A stretch of 64,000 nt of DNA. Source: Blakeslea trispora (lineage: Eukaryota; Mucoromycota; Mucoromycetes; Mucorales; Choanephoraceae). The number at the start of each line of letters is the position of its first letter. The first letter of the stretch is position 1. The notes under the pieces were generated by a model. The model saw only the letters and a list, made by a program, of their open reading frames with translations, did no database searches and was not told the origin of the DNA. The stretch covers positions 186,001 through 250,000 of the forward strand of contig JAIWNE010000009.1 in assembly GCA_025331445.1 (NCBI GenBank), in the 5' to 3' direction. Of the stretch, positions 33,061 to 45,974 are shown in pieces. The position numbers and the translations under genes are program-made.

Positions 33061-35475
33061 TTCTTTTTCATTTAATTAAAAGAAGAAGAGAAAAAAAAAG
33101 GGAATTCAGGGTTGATTCAGGGTTCTCCTTATAAACATTTTCCTCACCTTGTAGGACAGATAAGATCCAATCAAAATAGAAACACTTGATAATAACAAAA
33201 GAAAAATTTACTGATAAAGTGGAAAAAAAAGGACACATTTTCCCATTCTTGTGGAAAAAAAAAGAGATTGAAATGTCTTGCTCTCCCCTACTGATTTCTT
33301 GATGCTAGCATGAATGTTTTCTTATTTTTGATAGAGTCATGATTATGAATACAATACGAAAGGGAAAAAATGCTGAATGGTTGCAAGATAATTAAAGGCG
33401 GAAATAAAAGACAGGAAGCAAATTGAGTGTTTAGGTAAGAGACCCTTAAATCAAAGGGCCCTTGTGTCATTTCTATCCTCTGTCTCTGCTCAGGGTTCTT
33501 TAAAAAAAGCATGGGAAAATACAAGTTTTTCTCCGCCTATTGTTAAACGCATGACCTTGTCAAACCTATAAATTTGGCTTACCAAATATTCCGTTAACCC
33601 CCCTTAAAAACCGACCCCTTAATCTTAAAGATATAAACTTACAAAACTAAAATTCATTTCTAAACGAGTTACATACTGCTCTGGATGTTTACACGAACAT
33701 ACATGCTTATGTATATAGAGTAAAGAAAAAGAACAATTTAAGAAAAGTATTTTATTCCTACTTGAGTTTTGAAGGTATTGAGTTCATGGTTAAGGTTTAC
33801 TTGTAGCTAGGTTATAGCGTAGTATTGAGTATGGTTCTGCTCAAGTTTATTTTTATTAGCACTCATTCAATTCATAGACAAATGAATCATTAAACTGTTG
33901 TTAAAACTGAAAATAATGAGCACTTGCTAGCGACATTGACCTTTGCATCTTTGTTTGCATGAATAAGCTTTATAATTCAGTCATAAGACTACTGAAATCT
34001 CGGTAACTTGAAAGCTACTCGAGAAACATTAATTGACATGTATAGATATATGTCAGCACTCTTTTCTTTTTTAACAAAAAAAAAGAGGCAAGATGACACT
34101 GTTGTATATCAACAGTCAAAGCTCAAATGAATATGTCTATATGGAGCAGTCAGTTGTCTAGACAAAATTTAAAAAAGAGAGAGAGTAAAGGTAATGCGAC
34201 TATTTTCTGTATCATTAGTACAATACCTATATATGCATATTTATGTACACGTATATATATACAAGCAAGCAAAACTATTGTTATTTGGTTCCTATTATAA
34301 AATAAAAATTTAAATTAAATAAAATATAGACCAAGTCTTAAGGTTGTGCATCAATATGAGTTTAAACTCAAAAGTACCTGTGTTAGTTGCACAAATTTGT
34401 TGAATGCTGATATATTTACAATACAATTGTATGTTTATATATGCTCCCATTGGCTTTTCATTTGAGAAGAAGAAGAAGAAGAAGAAGAAGAAGAAGAAGA
34501 AGAAGAAGAAGAAGAAGAAGAAGAAGAAGAAGAAGAAGAAGAAGAAGAAGAAAAAAGAGATATCAATATAACGTGAATGAGGGAGAAGAGAGGGTCTATA
34601 GAAAAAAAAAGGAAAGAAAGAATACTCATATTCTTTCTGAAACGCACTGCTTATCTATAGCTTGTACAGCAAACAAACAATAGAACGAGATATATAGAAG
34701 ATTCTGATTTTTCTTGGAAGATTTCATTCAAGGCACAATTGATCCTCGTCACCTTTGAACTTCTCTTATCAGTGACTTTGTCAAGGCAAGCAGGTGAGTG
34801 TCTGATGAAGTACACAAATATGCTTACTAGCAAACACTCCAATACAAGAAAGATATAGTCAAAGTCCAGATAGTCATTTTGTATCTGTCAAACAACAAAT
34901 CTAAATAAATGAATGGATGAAAACCTCCTGTTAAACTGGTGTTCTATTGATTGTGTTACTAGCCATAGATACCTCTGTTTGTTGTGGAATTGATTGTTTA
35001 CCCAACATTTTCGAAAATGAACAAATTTTGTTTTATATACCCTAATTTTATTTTCATACTGTTATTACATTACTCTCAAGATTTGGGTGTAAAGTTGTTT
35101 GACAGAGTTACCTTTTTTGATATGATAAAATGTCTTTCCCTCTTTCTCTTTAGCGAAAAATACTTTATTTACAAGCACAATGCTAGTAAAGACAAAGTCG
35201 CTTTTTGGAATTTTATCATAATTGCATTTCTCGCAACATAAAAAACTGGTACTTATTGACATGTCAAGATCTTTTATTTCGAAATTATGATTGCAAGTGA
35301 CACATGTATTAAAACTGAGTTAGCTTCTCCTGAACATACTCGTAACACTTCTTTTTTTCAACAAAAAGCGTAACGCCATGATTCTAATTAATATTAATAT
35401 CCTTGTTCTTTCTTCTCATTCTTTTACTTTTTTCTTTCTTTCTACTTTCTGCTTATTTTTTTTCTTAATTTCATA
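33061..35475. other. Intergenic, about 2.4 kb, with AAG microsatellite; no supported gene
   Basis: AT-rich stretch with the repeat at 34465-34551 and alternating AT sequence near 34210-34260. Open frames across the repeat are pure Arg or Ser runs and not credible genes. CT-rich sequence just before 35476 is probably the leader of the next gene. Confidence 0.5.
34465..34551 (+). repeat. (AAG)n / (GAA)n trinucleotide repeat, about 29 units
   Basis: Uninterrupted purine strand of AAG units, in non-coding sequence, followed by an A-rich run. Long GAA-TTC tracts can form triplex DNA. Confidence 0.95.
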
Positions 35476-36620
35476 ATGAAAAGTCTTATTGCCATTGTAA
35501 AAGGTAAAGAATCGGATTTCGAAAAGATAATAAAGGGATCAACCTTAAACATGTTAGAAATAAAATTCTAGAAGATACGTGCATTAAAAAGAAAACCAAT
35601 CCAACAAAACTCGACCAACTCTATCAAACGGGCATCCAATACTATCGAGTGGGCGAATACGAAAACGCCTACATCTTTCTTGTTCCTGCAGCTGAACATG
35701 GTCACAGAAATGCACAATATATCCTGGGAGTGATGTATGGCAGAGGCAGAGGTATCACAAAAGATTTCCAAAAGGCGGTAGAATGGTACAGAAAATCAGC
35801 ATTGAATGGACATCCAAAAGCGCATTATAACTTGGGTGTATGTTATCGCGATGGCATTGGCATAACCAAAGACTGGTCAAAGGCCCTCTATTGGTTCACA
35901 TTGGCAGCAGAGAATGGTGATGCGGATTCACAATATAGCACAGCCATCATCTATTACAAAGGAGATTCTCAGGATCACAAGATGGCTTACCTGTGGTTCA
36001 AAGCGGCAGCAGAAAACGATCATGTCATGGCTCGGTATGCATTAGGAACACTGTTCTTCCATGGACATGGCGTTTCTCGAAATCTAAAAAAGGCATTGAT
36101 GTGGTTCGAAAGAGTGTCTGATAAAGATAGCTCTGGTGACGCTTATTTTCATATCGGTCTGATACAGGAGATACATGCCAATTTCGAAGAGGCAATTGAT
36201 GCTTACATCAAAGGATCATGCAAAGGAAATGATCAAGCGGAATTACATTTGGGAAGGCTGTTTGAGACGCTTTATCAAAATAATACAAAAGCCGTCTTTT
36301 GGTATACGAAATCTGCCAATCATGGTAACCAGAATGCTCAAATGTGCTTGGCTCAAATACATATGCGTAAAGGACCCTTTCGGGATTTCTCTCTAGCTTT
36401 GAAATGGCTCAAGAAGCTGCATGATGCAGATAATGCAAATTTCATCAAACCACTCCATGACTTAAAGAAACTAATGACATCTGTCTATAATGAAAACACC
36501 ATTCAAGCATCACTATCAGCTTTAGATTTGCTCAAGTCAAATCAGTCCGAGCCTTGTTTAAGTAGATATACAACAACACATAGCAGTGACTTTTCAGATG
36601 AGGAAGATCATCTGGATTAA
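35476..36620 (+). CDS. Sel1-like repeat (TPR-like) protein
   Basis: Exons 35476-35503 and 35572-36620 (68-base intron with a TTCTAG acceptor) give 358 residues. The short first exon encodes MKSLIAIVK. The body has about seven Sel1 repeats with the usual Ala/Gly and aromatic spacing: AEHGHRNAQYILGVMYGRGR, GHPKAHYNLGVCYRDGIGIT, NGDADSQYSTAIIYYKGDSQ, NDHVMARYALGTLFFHGHGV, and GNQNAQMCLAQIHMRKGPF. Such helical solenoids are protein-interaction scaffolds; in fungi they act in chitin-synthase activation (Skt5/Chs4), ERAD (Hrd3) and signalling. I see no CaaX box (it ends SDEEDHLD), no signal peptide and no transmembrane segment, which argues against Skt5 and Hrd3. Partner unknown. Confidence 0.8.
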
Positions 36621-36919
36621 TTGTTGATATGTACATATACATACTATTCCTTATTTATTAAAACGGGCTCTTTTAAAGTACTGATTGAAGAAAAGCTGTG
36701 ACTAAATAAGCCAGCTATAGACCAGCAAAAAAAAAGCTTACATCAAACAAGAACAAATTGTCATTATAAACAAATGAAATAAAACAGATAACATAAGAAA
36801 TATTGTTTATAATATAGTATAATGGATTAAGTGATTGAACAAAAATATTAGTTGTGCTTTTTTAAAAAAGAAGTAATGATAGAGGTATCTATTAGGTGTA
36901 GATAGTGTACATAAACTAC
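36621..36919. other. Convergent 3' region between Sel1 and arrestin genes
   Basis: AT-rich 3' flanks of both genes; no gene seen. Confidence 0.6.
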
Positions 36920-38417
36920 CTATGGTCTTGGTACATGTCGAGGTGGTAAGGATTCATAAGCAGGTGCAAGTGAATTAGAGATGATTGCTGAGTCAATGCT
37001 AGCCACTGTGCGATAAGATGGTACTTTGGCAAGATCAACGCCGTCCCACCATTGTGAGTCATTCGAGTCATGCTGTCCTTGAAAATCCTCATCTTGTATT
37101 GAATTGGCGCTTGAATTGACAGCTTCTGATGCATTGGACGATACTGCATCTTGGCCAGACATGCTTGATGCTCTACTGGTAGATGCGGTTGATAGAGGAA
37201 CAGTCTCGGAGGACAGAGACAACAATCGGGACCAACCAGTTACTGTCAGTGGCTGTCTTGAGGCAGTCAATTCAGATATGGTAGGTTCAACCTCAGCAAT
37301 GGATTGTTGTTGTGTTCGCAATTGTTCAAGAACATCATGACTATAGGGAATGGATCGCCACATCTCATCATAGGCAGGTAACGAAGTCAATTCCTCAGTC
37401 ACAGCAAATGATTCAAGCATGGTAACCTGAACAGCCGATCGAAGTTCAGAGATCTGACCGGCTGCATTAACGAGTGAGACGAGGAATTTCAATCGATGGC
37501 GAATTCGAATCAGATCACTTTCTGTGTCTGCAAATATCATGGGTGATTGAGGTGGTACAGATAGTTCAATGACACGTTTCCATGTGTGTCCTACCTTTTC
37601 TATGGTTGCTGCGGATGATGCGAAGGGGTGCTCTAGTTTGGCTTGACATACTGTACGTGTATCTGTCTTTGAGCGATCATTGGCTCTATACGTACAATAC
37701 TCTTTTAGAGCTGCTCTGATTGTATGTACCTTTAATGTAGAGGCAAGTGGTTCGATCTTGAAGGTGATGGGTATTTTATCCCCAAAGGCATAGATCTTGG
37801 AAGGTGCTGATATGTCATATACGATCTTGTCGGCCAAAGTACTGCGAACCTCAAGCGATTGAACTAACTCGAATTGAGACGGAATGACACACCGTTGAAT
37901 ACGAATGATCTTTTTCTTGATAATATTCTGAATAAAAGCTGGTCTTTCGATGGTTGCCTTGAGACGATAACTGACACTGCCTGCATCTGATTCAAGCGAT
38001 TGAGGAAGGTTTCCGGGTAAAGGAAGCTCAAAGTTCCATTTGTGTTGTCCTGCTTCCAAGACAACCAAACTCTTCTTTTTGTTTTTAACAAAATCCCAAA
38101 AATGAGTGATAATGTTGCGTTCTTGTTTATGAATTTGTTGGTGATGGCCTACACCTAGAGCTAATCATATTCATTCGTCAGCAAGATAGAAATCATATAT
38201 AAGAGATGCAATTGAACTTACCTTCAGACCATGCTACTGACATTTTTCCAATAAAAGAAAGAACGACTGACTTGACTTTAATGGCTTCACTCAGGGTGAT
38301 GACTAGTGAGCCTCGTAGGACTTTGGCTGGTGCATTTTCAGCTAAACCATACAATACAATCTCGTCTGTTACTACGTTGATTTTTAGTTCAATGTTTTTG
38401 CCAAATGATTGAATCAT
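36920..38417 (-). CDS. Arrestin-related trafficking adaptor (alpha-arrestin)
   Basis: Exons 38222-38417 and 36920-38154 (67-base GT-AG intron) give 476 residues. The N-terminal arrestin fold has KVLRGSLVITLSEAIKVKSV and LSFIGKMSVAWSEG, then WNFELPLPGNLPQSL and VSYRLKATIERP, the standard arrestin_N blocks. The arrestin_C half starts near SPSKIYAFGDKIPITFKIEP-type sequence and includes KEYCTYR. The tail is Ser-rich with two candidate ubiquitin-ligase docking motifs of the relaxed LPxY type (LPAYDE and APAYES) rather than PPxY. In yeast such adaptors bring Rsp5 to plasma-membrane transporters for ubiquitination and endocytosis. Cargo is not predictable from sequence. Confidence 0.85.
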
Positions 38418-39159
38418 ACAAGTAATTGGAAAAGAAAAGAAGGGGAGAAATATAGAAAGAAAAAAAATACATTGTTATTTCGAAATTTAAAAGTCAAAAT
38501 AAAGCGGATCTGACATGTTGATTGTAAATAAAATTTGATTGGATTGAACTTATTATGTTTGAAATGACAGCCAATCACTAAGCTTTGGTTTTTTTATACA
38601 GACGTTCGAAATGAACAAAGACAGACGTATTGGTTTCTGCAATTGAACATTGTAATAAATCCAATTTAATGAATAAAATGGATACTAAAGAAAGTTGACG
38701 TTTGATTGAGTTAAAACAAAAGAAATTTGGTCTGTGTCGATCTTCAAATAAAAAAGGCTTCTGAGTCACTAGAGGCTTAGTTTATATGTGATAACTGCTA
38801 TTTTGAATGAAAATGAATGCAGCTGGAATTAAGCCAATCAATGACAAGAGAAAACACAAATTTGCATTAACTATAGTTTTACAAGCTTGATGGTAAACTT
38901 AAAAAGAACAGTTTTATATGTTTGTACCAAACTAGTTCGTCTTGATCATTTGCTGCAGTCTTAAGCTCGAGTTGACCAAGACTAGTCTTCTTTTTATGCG
39001 TCTAAACAATGAATTCGTTTTATAGAGAAACAGCAAAAATACGCGGATCGATACAGACGCGTGATTTACTCCGATTGTCAAAAAAAGAGAAAAAAGGACT
39101 GCGAGCCATACCATTGTAATCTCTTTTTTTTTTTGATAGAAAAACAAATCCTTACATTG
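38418..39159. other. Divergent promoter region, arrestin / FIST genes
   Basis: 742 bases between two divergent starts. CCAAT-type pentamers appear at 38571 (CAGCCAATCA) and near 38836 (AGCCAATCA), spaced as in fungal promoters. No gene is supported. Confidence 0.45.
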
Positions 39160-40508
39160 ATGTCCTATTTATTATCCTCAGTAAAAAGCCAATTTCGCTT
39201 AAGAACAAGACAAACACGTTCTATTTGGACTCAACTGACAGCCACGGGATCGCCCATTGAGGAATGTGTTCAAGTCTCGGTAGATTCCTTGAAAGACTTC
39301 TCACACAAACAACCTGATGTCTGCTTTGTCTTGGCCAGTAAATCATTTTCGCTCAACAACTATCGTCAACTAGTGAGCCATGTTCAATCCCAATTAAAGC
39401 CTACAGTCTTTTTAGGTGGTGTGGTTGACCGTGTGCCTCAATTAGACCATGGTATTTCCTTGTTGCTAGGTTATGATGAACACATTGTTCCCTTCACTAT
39501 CAAAGACAGCAAGGATCGTCACAAGGTGCGTAGTATTGCTGTTGGTCGATGGGGTCGAGCGGATGACCGGGAACGATTGGCCTATCAAAGTGAGCATATC
39601 GATCGCATCGGACTGGCTAATCTGGATTCCATCAGTACACCGGCTCAAGCTCATCAATTGCCAGACAACATGGATCCACATCAAAAACCCTCTTTTGTAC
39701 TGACAGTATCTGATCATGAACCAGATCATCTATTTCAAGCATTCGATCATTATTACCCTGATATACCCAAATTGGGTATCTTGGGTGCCTCTACTCCTTT
39801 TGTCACAGGCGAACCTTACGCTTTGTTTAATCATACAGATGGCATTATGGGATCTGGTATTGTTGGATTTGCTTCCTATGGGAATAAGCAGCATGATGTT
39901 CGTATTGAGCATACAGCGATGCAAAAGCTAGGCGAGCCTATGAAGATTACACGTTGTCGTGGTAATATCATTCTTGATCTGGAAGAAGGTGGAGCCACTG
40001 GGCTTTTGCTTCGATTGATCCATGGCAACAAGACGGGTGCTCAGATATCAAAAGACGAAGAGTTTTATTTGGGTGTCTATCCTTTAAACGACGATTCAGA
40101 AGCCAATGTAACTGTCAGTCGTATTACCAGTGGCGATCCTAGTCGAGGTAACATGTCAGTAGACACCACTGTCGATCTTCAAGTAGGACAAGTAGTTCAG
40201 GTAAAAAAAGCACAAAAAATGGAATGAAATAGGGTAGACTCATCTCTTTCTTTCTTTAGTTTATGAGAAAGAGTTCTACTGGATTTGAAAATGTCTCAAA
40301 TGGACCTGTTGAAGACAATGAGTTTATATTTGGTGTCAACAGCAAGGATCATACAATTGATACTGCTCCTGTCCATATTCCTGAAGAGACCACTGTACTC
40401 ATGGACACATTTGGTGGTGTGAGTGAGAATGGTATTATCGTTGGCCGTAGTCAATTGCCTTCTGAAGTATTAGATGTGCCATTTTCAAAAGCTATTTTCA
40501 AGTTGTAA
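39160..40508 (+). CDS. FIST-domain protein, probably mitochondrial
   Basis: Exons 39160-40200 and 40260-40508 (59-base GT-AG intron) give 429 residues. I start at the ATG at 39160 because the frame upstream is T-rich leader and because the following segment (MSYLLSSVKSQFRLRTRQTR) has the basic, acid-free character of a mitochondrial presequence. FIST_N-like features are DVCFVLASKSFSLNNYRQLV, FLGGVVDRVPQLDHGISLLL, and LGILGASTPFVTGEPYALFN. FIST_C-like features are ITRCRGNIILDLEEGGATGL and the second-exon stretch ending DTFGGVSENGIIVGRSQLPS. FIST domains are small-ligand sensory modules in bacteria and occur in human FBXO22. No F-box is present here. Ligand unknown. Confidence 0.75.
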
Positions 40509-40588
40509 ATTAAACACTTTTCTTTTTTAATGTTTTGATCTATGCAATAATAAAATGAATTTCTATCTATTTACAGGAGGGAGGCTAT

Positions 40589-43001
40589 CTATTTTTTGCC
40601 CTTTCTCTTTTTAGTGGTAGGTCCTTCCATCATGGTAGCTGAACTTGCAATAGCAAATTCACCAGCATGATTAAAGTTTCGCTTGAGTGGGTTGTTGTTG
40701 TTCTTTCTCTTTTTCTTGTTATTGGGTGCATCCGTTGAAGGTTTATCTTTGCCCTTAAAACCGGGCATGCGTTCATTTTTAGCATCCTTCCTCTTTTTAC
40801 CCTTTGATTTCTCATGAATATTAGAGGGTGCTTCTCGAAGAGCAAACGATTTGGCTAAATGACCAAGGTGAAGTCGTTTTACATGGAAGATGTGTTTTTC
40901 AGAGGCTGGATGGGTTGCATAGGCACGACAGGTGGACCAAAAGGCTTTACGTGCTAATTCAATATGCTATCATTGTGAATTAGCAATCTCTTTTTTCTCT
41001 TCATTTCTTTAAACTTACATCTTCATCTGACAAGACATAATTTTCCATGGTATTTTGAAGTTCTTGAGCAGGTGTTTGGAAATCGTTTTGGTATTCAGCC
41101 AACTGCTTTAAAATGCTTTCCATGCCAACCGATTCAGGTAACAGATCCTGAGCCTTCAAGATATCCACATATTCCATCTCACTAGGCAACAAGAACAAAT
41201 GAGCTTCACCTGCCTTACCGAGACGAGCAGTACGGCCCACACGATGAACATAGTCTTTGAGGTCGGTAGGTACATCGTACTGGACGATGCGATCCACATT
41301 AGGCAAATCAAGACCACGAGCAGCCACATCGGTACAGAACAAGACACCAGCCTTAGCTTTACTGAATTCAGCAAATGTCTGAGAACGGATCTGTTGGTTC
41401 AGGTCACCATGAAGACGGAAGACAGGCTTGTCTAGCAACAAGGCGCTTATTTGACTGATAGGTTCTGGTTCATTGGTTGCCTTTTCTTGCTTCTTGTTTT
41501 TGCGTTTAGGCAAAACAAATGGCTTCTTGCCTCCATCCTTCATCTTTTGAATAGCAGCCTTGACACTCTTATTCTCTCTTTCTTCTTCATCTTCTTCGTC
41601 ATCCTCTTCATCCTCATCCAATATAGGTTTACCAGCATGCGAGAAAAGGTCATAATGGAAATCGACAGAGTCACAACAAGAAAAAAACACAATCACCTTA
41701 CTGTTGAGACTCTTCTTTTGTTGCTTATCGTAAAAGCATGAACGAAGCAAGGCGAGCAAAGTAATCAAACGCAATTTAGCAGGTATAATGGCATACGTCT
41801 GTCTCAATTGATTGGGTGTACTGAATTTGACATCCTCATCCATCTTGTCGGTTTTGAGTAGATCAAGAGCGTCTCTCTTGAGATCAGTACCATTGACAAA
41901 AGTAGGGTTCACAAGAGACCAACCAGCCAGCTCTTTCACATCGTCTCGGAGTGTGGCCGAACAAAGGACAGTCTGTCTCTTCTTGGGCCAGCAAGCATTA
42001 GCCATCAATTGACGGTATTTTGCTGATCCACCTGCTTCTGTGCGCTGTTGAATAATACTCATGATCTTCTTGAGGGATTCCTCAAAACCCAAATCGAGCA
42101 ATCGATCTGCTTCATCCAACACAAGCCACTTGAGTTGACTGATATCAAAGCTCTTTGTGTTCTCTAAATGATCCAACAATCGACCTGGTGTACTGACAAG
42201 TATATTGATGCCCTTACGCAATCTGGCCTTTTCTTTCGCTTTAGAATCACCACCAATCACAATGCCAGGCACAATCCAATGCAATCGACGCACATTCTCA
42301 TCCTTGGGTCGAGGCAAGTTGACAAGCGTCGTCAAGACACCCAGTACCTGTTGAGCCAATTCACGTGTAGGGGTCAAGATGATAGCTACTGTGCCTACGG
42401 CACGGTCACCAAAGGGTTGATCTTCAGGTCGAATGGCATTTTTAGGTGCTGTAGAAGCTTGTATCAGACGACTGACAATAGGCAACAAATAGGTGAGTGT
42501 TTTGCCAGAACCTGTCTGTGCTTGAACAACCACATCGACATCTGGTTTGAGTGATGGTCCAGCAGGACCCAACAAGACGGGAATAGCCTTGGCTTGTACT
42601 TGAGTAGGTGTGTTGACATTCAATTTGTTTTCGAGATGATCGGCTAGATCAGACTGGATGCCGATACCGGTAAAACGACTACTGTCTTGAACAGGTGCAT
42701 TACTGGCTTTCTCTGAAGTGATACGTTTCTTTTGAACATGAGCAGTAGGAATATGAGGATTGGAAGAGAAGAGTGAGGATGTGATTTGAGCTTTACCATG
42801 AAGCACTTTAGTGCCGGGAGCAAGACCAGTAGCAGGTGCTTCGTTAGCGGATGCTTCAGTTGATTCACTTGTTGTCGTCGCTGTCGTTGTTGTTGCTACT
42901 GGTGCTGTGCTAGACTTACTCTTATTGGCTGCTTTCTTGATTGGTCTTGATGCAACTGGAGTATGGCTGCCAAAATTGAGCAAAATACCGTCGTCTTCCA
43001 T
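40589..43001 (-). CDS. DBP7: ATP-dependent RNA helicase Dbp7 (DDX31 family)
   Basis: Exons 41019-43001 and 40589-40966 (52-base GT-AG intron) give 786 residues. The N-terminal tail is low-complexity with [10 protein letters not shown], a Dbp7 signature. Helicase motifs in order: AQTGSGKT (I), PTRELAQQ (Ia), [19 protein letters not shown] (II), SATL (III), [11 protein letters not shown] (IV), [11 protein letters not shown] (V) and [10 protein letters not shown] (VI). A charged acidic/basic insertion between motifs IV and V is typical of Dbp7. The second exon supplies the DUF4217-type C-terminus ([20 protein letters not shown]) and a Lys-rich tail. It acts in the nucleolus in early 60S ribosomal subunit assembly. 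Stop codon is 80 bases from that of the convergent FIST gene. Confidence 0.95.
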
Positions 43002-45900
43002 TTCACTTTTATGATAAACAACACTTTAACAAGAAAAAAAAAAGCTTAAAAAATAATCTCGAAAAAATAATAATAACAGTCACCAAGAATTTCGTTGTGT
43101 TACCTTTTATTTCAGTTTATGCATTGATCTATCATTTGAGTGATTGATAGGACACTGTTTTCAAAGCATCTTTCAAACAATTTGTAGCATTCTTAGCATA
43201 GCTTGCACCTTTTTCTTTTAAAGCAAAGGAAAGCAAAGCAATACAGACATGCATTGATTGAAATTTGTCTTTTGAGGATGTTTATGCAGAAGGACACATC
43301 TCAGAGAGAGAAATACAGAATATTGTCTTTACTATAGGACTACCTTTTTTCTTTTCTTATTTTACCTCAATCTTCATTGAGACATGCAGCGCTATTTTAC
43401 AGAATACATTTTTGAGAGGCTCCATTTTATCAAGAGAATGGAAAAGGGCTTTCCAAACATCCTCAGATATCTTTTCGAAAACAAAGGTTTAGATACTTGG
43501 CATGTTTATTTTCTTTAAAGCAAATAAGAAATACATTTCAAAAAAGAACTGCACGTCTTCTCCAATTTCAATGGTATTTTTATAATAACATTTAATTCAG
43601 AAAGAGAAAATTACACTATATCCTTTTCCCCCATTAATATTTTCATTTTCTTTGAATTGCGCCCATCACATATAGCTAGGTTATCCTGCCCACGCAGTCT
43701 AGCCCTAACTATATGATCCTCAGGAGGATCCCTGCCCAAAAGGAGCCTTCCACCATCACATCTTCGGTTATAATTACATGCCATAGCGCTTCGTGGGAAG
43801 AAAACTAGGCAAGTCGCCAAGAGCGAACCATAACTCATTATGTTAGAAGATCAGGTGTATCTCTACCTAATGAACAAACACCAAAGCAAAACTCCTCTAC
43901 GAGTATTGGAATGACTCTAAAGAAGCTAAGCTGGTTCAACCCTTCAATACGCCCGTCCAAAGACAAAACGCACTGAAAAGTTAGGATGAAGAAACAGAAA
44001 AACAAGAGGGGAAAAGGACCCTTTATATACCTTTTTGACAGCACACTATCACATGATATTTTTGACTGCTAAAATAAATTTTTGTTTTCAATAACAGTCC
44101 CAATGTTGTCACGTATACACGCACGCCAAGTCTGAGTTTGTTCCTTATCTTTTTCTCCCATAGGAAGATAAGAAGAGAGAGAAAAGGATAAAGACATAAA
44201 GTAAAAGAAGTAAAGAAGTGCAAAGACCAATTTACTCGTTTATGCCGCCAATAAGCTTTTGTTATCAACTCCTCTACAATTAGTGTGATACATGACCAAT
44301 ATCCGAAATACGCGGAGCAATGCTGGGTTTCACTATATCACAGAAAATAAACTACACTTCAATAGGGTGTATTGGCCTCTTTATTCCTTTTGTTTACTAT
44401 AATACTACTCGACCCCTGACCATTCTATAACAACTTTCTTATTTGAATATCTTTTGTAGGCACTAGAGAAACTCCCGAAGAGAGGATGTTTTTAGCTTCG
44501 ATTGTTGAGTAACAACTTTGTTTAAAAGACTCAAAATAGTTAAAAGCCTTTTTCAAAGTTACAAGTCATTAGAGGAAGTGGAATGATTTGCATAGATATC
44601 CTTAACTTGATCTTATAGCTGTTCGTTGATTACCAGTCTTTTTCTTTTCCATATCTTTAAAATAGCATACATTTGTAAGAAAATGAAGATCTTGCAAACA
44701 ACAGATCTCAGCAACCATAAAAGAGAAAACAATATACCAAGAACAAAGTTCCATTTGTTACAAAGCATCGCAAAAGCTCACACAAAGGTTTTAATAAATT
44801 CATTACTTGATTGCTTTTTTCTCTCTCTCTTTTGTTTTTGCTAATAAAAGATATCATGTATTTATATGCTCAGAAGCAATTATAGCAGAATGTCAATCGA
44901 TGCTTTATAACACTCAGAGTTTTTTCTATGGGATATGTTATTTGGTGCTGTGAAAACAGCAAGGATAAAAATAAGAGACAATAAGTTCAACAATAACATC
45001 TGCTCTTGCTAAAAAAAAAAGTTCATCTTTGAGAGTCATTGGTTCTTTCGAGGAAAGCCATAACCAATAATAGACGATGTTGAACATAGAAAATATCTTT
45101 GTTAGGATTGGCATTGAGTGAAATTAATCATTCTACTGATTCAGTCGATGCACATCCCTAACTTTGCTTGTCTTCTTCAGGCAATGATATGTCTAAGAGT
45201 TAGAAAGGACGATGACTAAAAAAAAAAGGGAGGGAGAGAAAGCTCGTCTTTCTTTTTTCGCTTACAGGCTATCTGGAAAGTATCCACATAAAGCTTTGAT
45301 ATATATCAAATTACAACTTTAAGACCGGCTACGCAGTGCCACTTGATTTAATCCAAGCGCATAGTAAAAGAGAAGGAGAAGATAGACGGGGAAAAACGTG
45401 TTTTTTATCCGCTTTGACTTTATGATAGATTGATTTTATTCTTCGTCTTTGTGATACATGTTCATATGTTATTCCATTCATTCAAGGTGTATGCTGATCA
45501 ACTATTCTGTATCCTGCAACAGTTTTGTTTCTTCTTGTACCATTACTTGTGTATCAAACATGTTCTATTCAAGTTCGAGATGTACTATCACCTGTTGTGT
45601 TTAATAGCAATGAATCATCGCATTATTAGTTGAATAGAGCTGCTCTTAATGGCGCTAATAATATTGAGATTTGTATAAAGTGGATGAGGATTTTGATCGA
45701 AAAATAACTCTGTGCGATCTTGACTGTCATATCTGATCATCAAGGAGAACATCAAAGAATAGCGGAATAATTAATTTATCCGTCCTTGCCAAACTTATGT
45801 CATAACAGGAGTGCGTAGATCAAGAATTCAACGCAAGTGTGTAGATCAAAAATTGTATAAGAAACATTGCTGTGATTGGATACATGCTATGCATGAAGTC
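43002..45900. other. Intergenic, about 2.9 kb, mostly without supported genes
   Basis: AT-rich. The only coding-like stretch is a 75-codon minus-strand frame at 43611-43838. Its local base composition is richer in G+C than its flanks. Frames at 43838-44268, 44626-44844 and 45430-45633 are composition-driven. Confidence 0.5.
43611..43838 (-). CDS. Possible small secreted or relic protein, unrecognised
   Basis: A 75-codon frame on the minus strand starting with ATG at 43836-43838. The first 20 residues (MSYGSLLATCLVFFPRSAMA) could be a weak signal peptide; the rest has Cys at three places (ACNYNRRC, ICDG) and a basic, Arg- and Asp-rich character (RLLLGRDPPEDHIVRARLRG) unlike the AT-driven frames around it. 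I do not recognise it. It could be a small secreted protein, or an exon or transposon remnant. No promoter element is evident. Confidence 0.25.
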   Translation of the reverse strand: MSYGSLLATCLVFFPRSAMACNYNRRCDGGRLLLGRDPPEDHIVRARLRGQDNLAICDGRNSKKMKILMGEKDIV

Positions 45901-45907
45901 TATAAAA
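45901..45907 (+). promoter_or_regulatory. TATA box of the P450 gene
   Basis: TATAAAA, 68 bases upstream of the ATG at 45975, followed by a CT-rich leader. Confidence 0.65.
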
Positions 45908-45974
45908 TATCATTCTCTCATACTCTTTTTTTTTCTTCTCTTTACCCTTTTTTTTTTCATTTATTTCTACTATC

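Noticed and set aside
34435..34683. Poly-Ser and poly-Arg frames across the AAG repeat
   Set aside because: Produced by the simple repeat; no flanking coding features.
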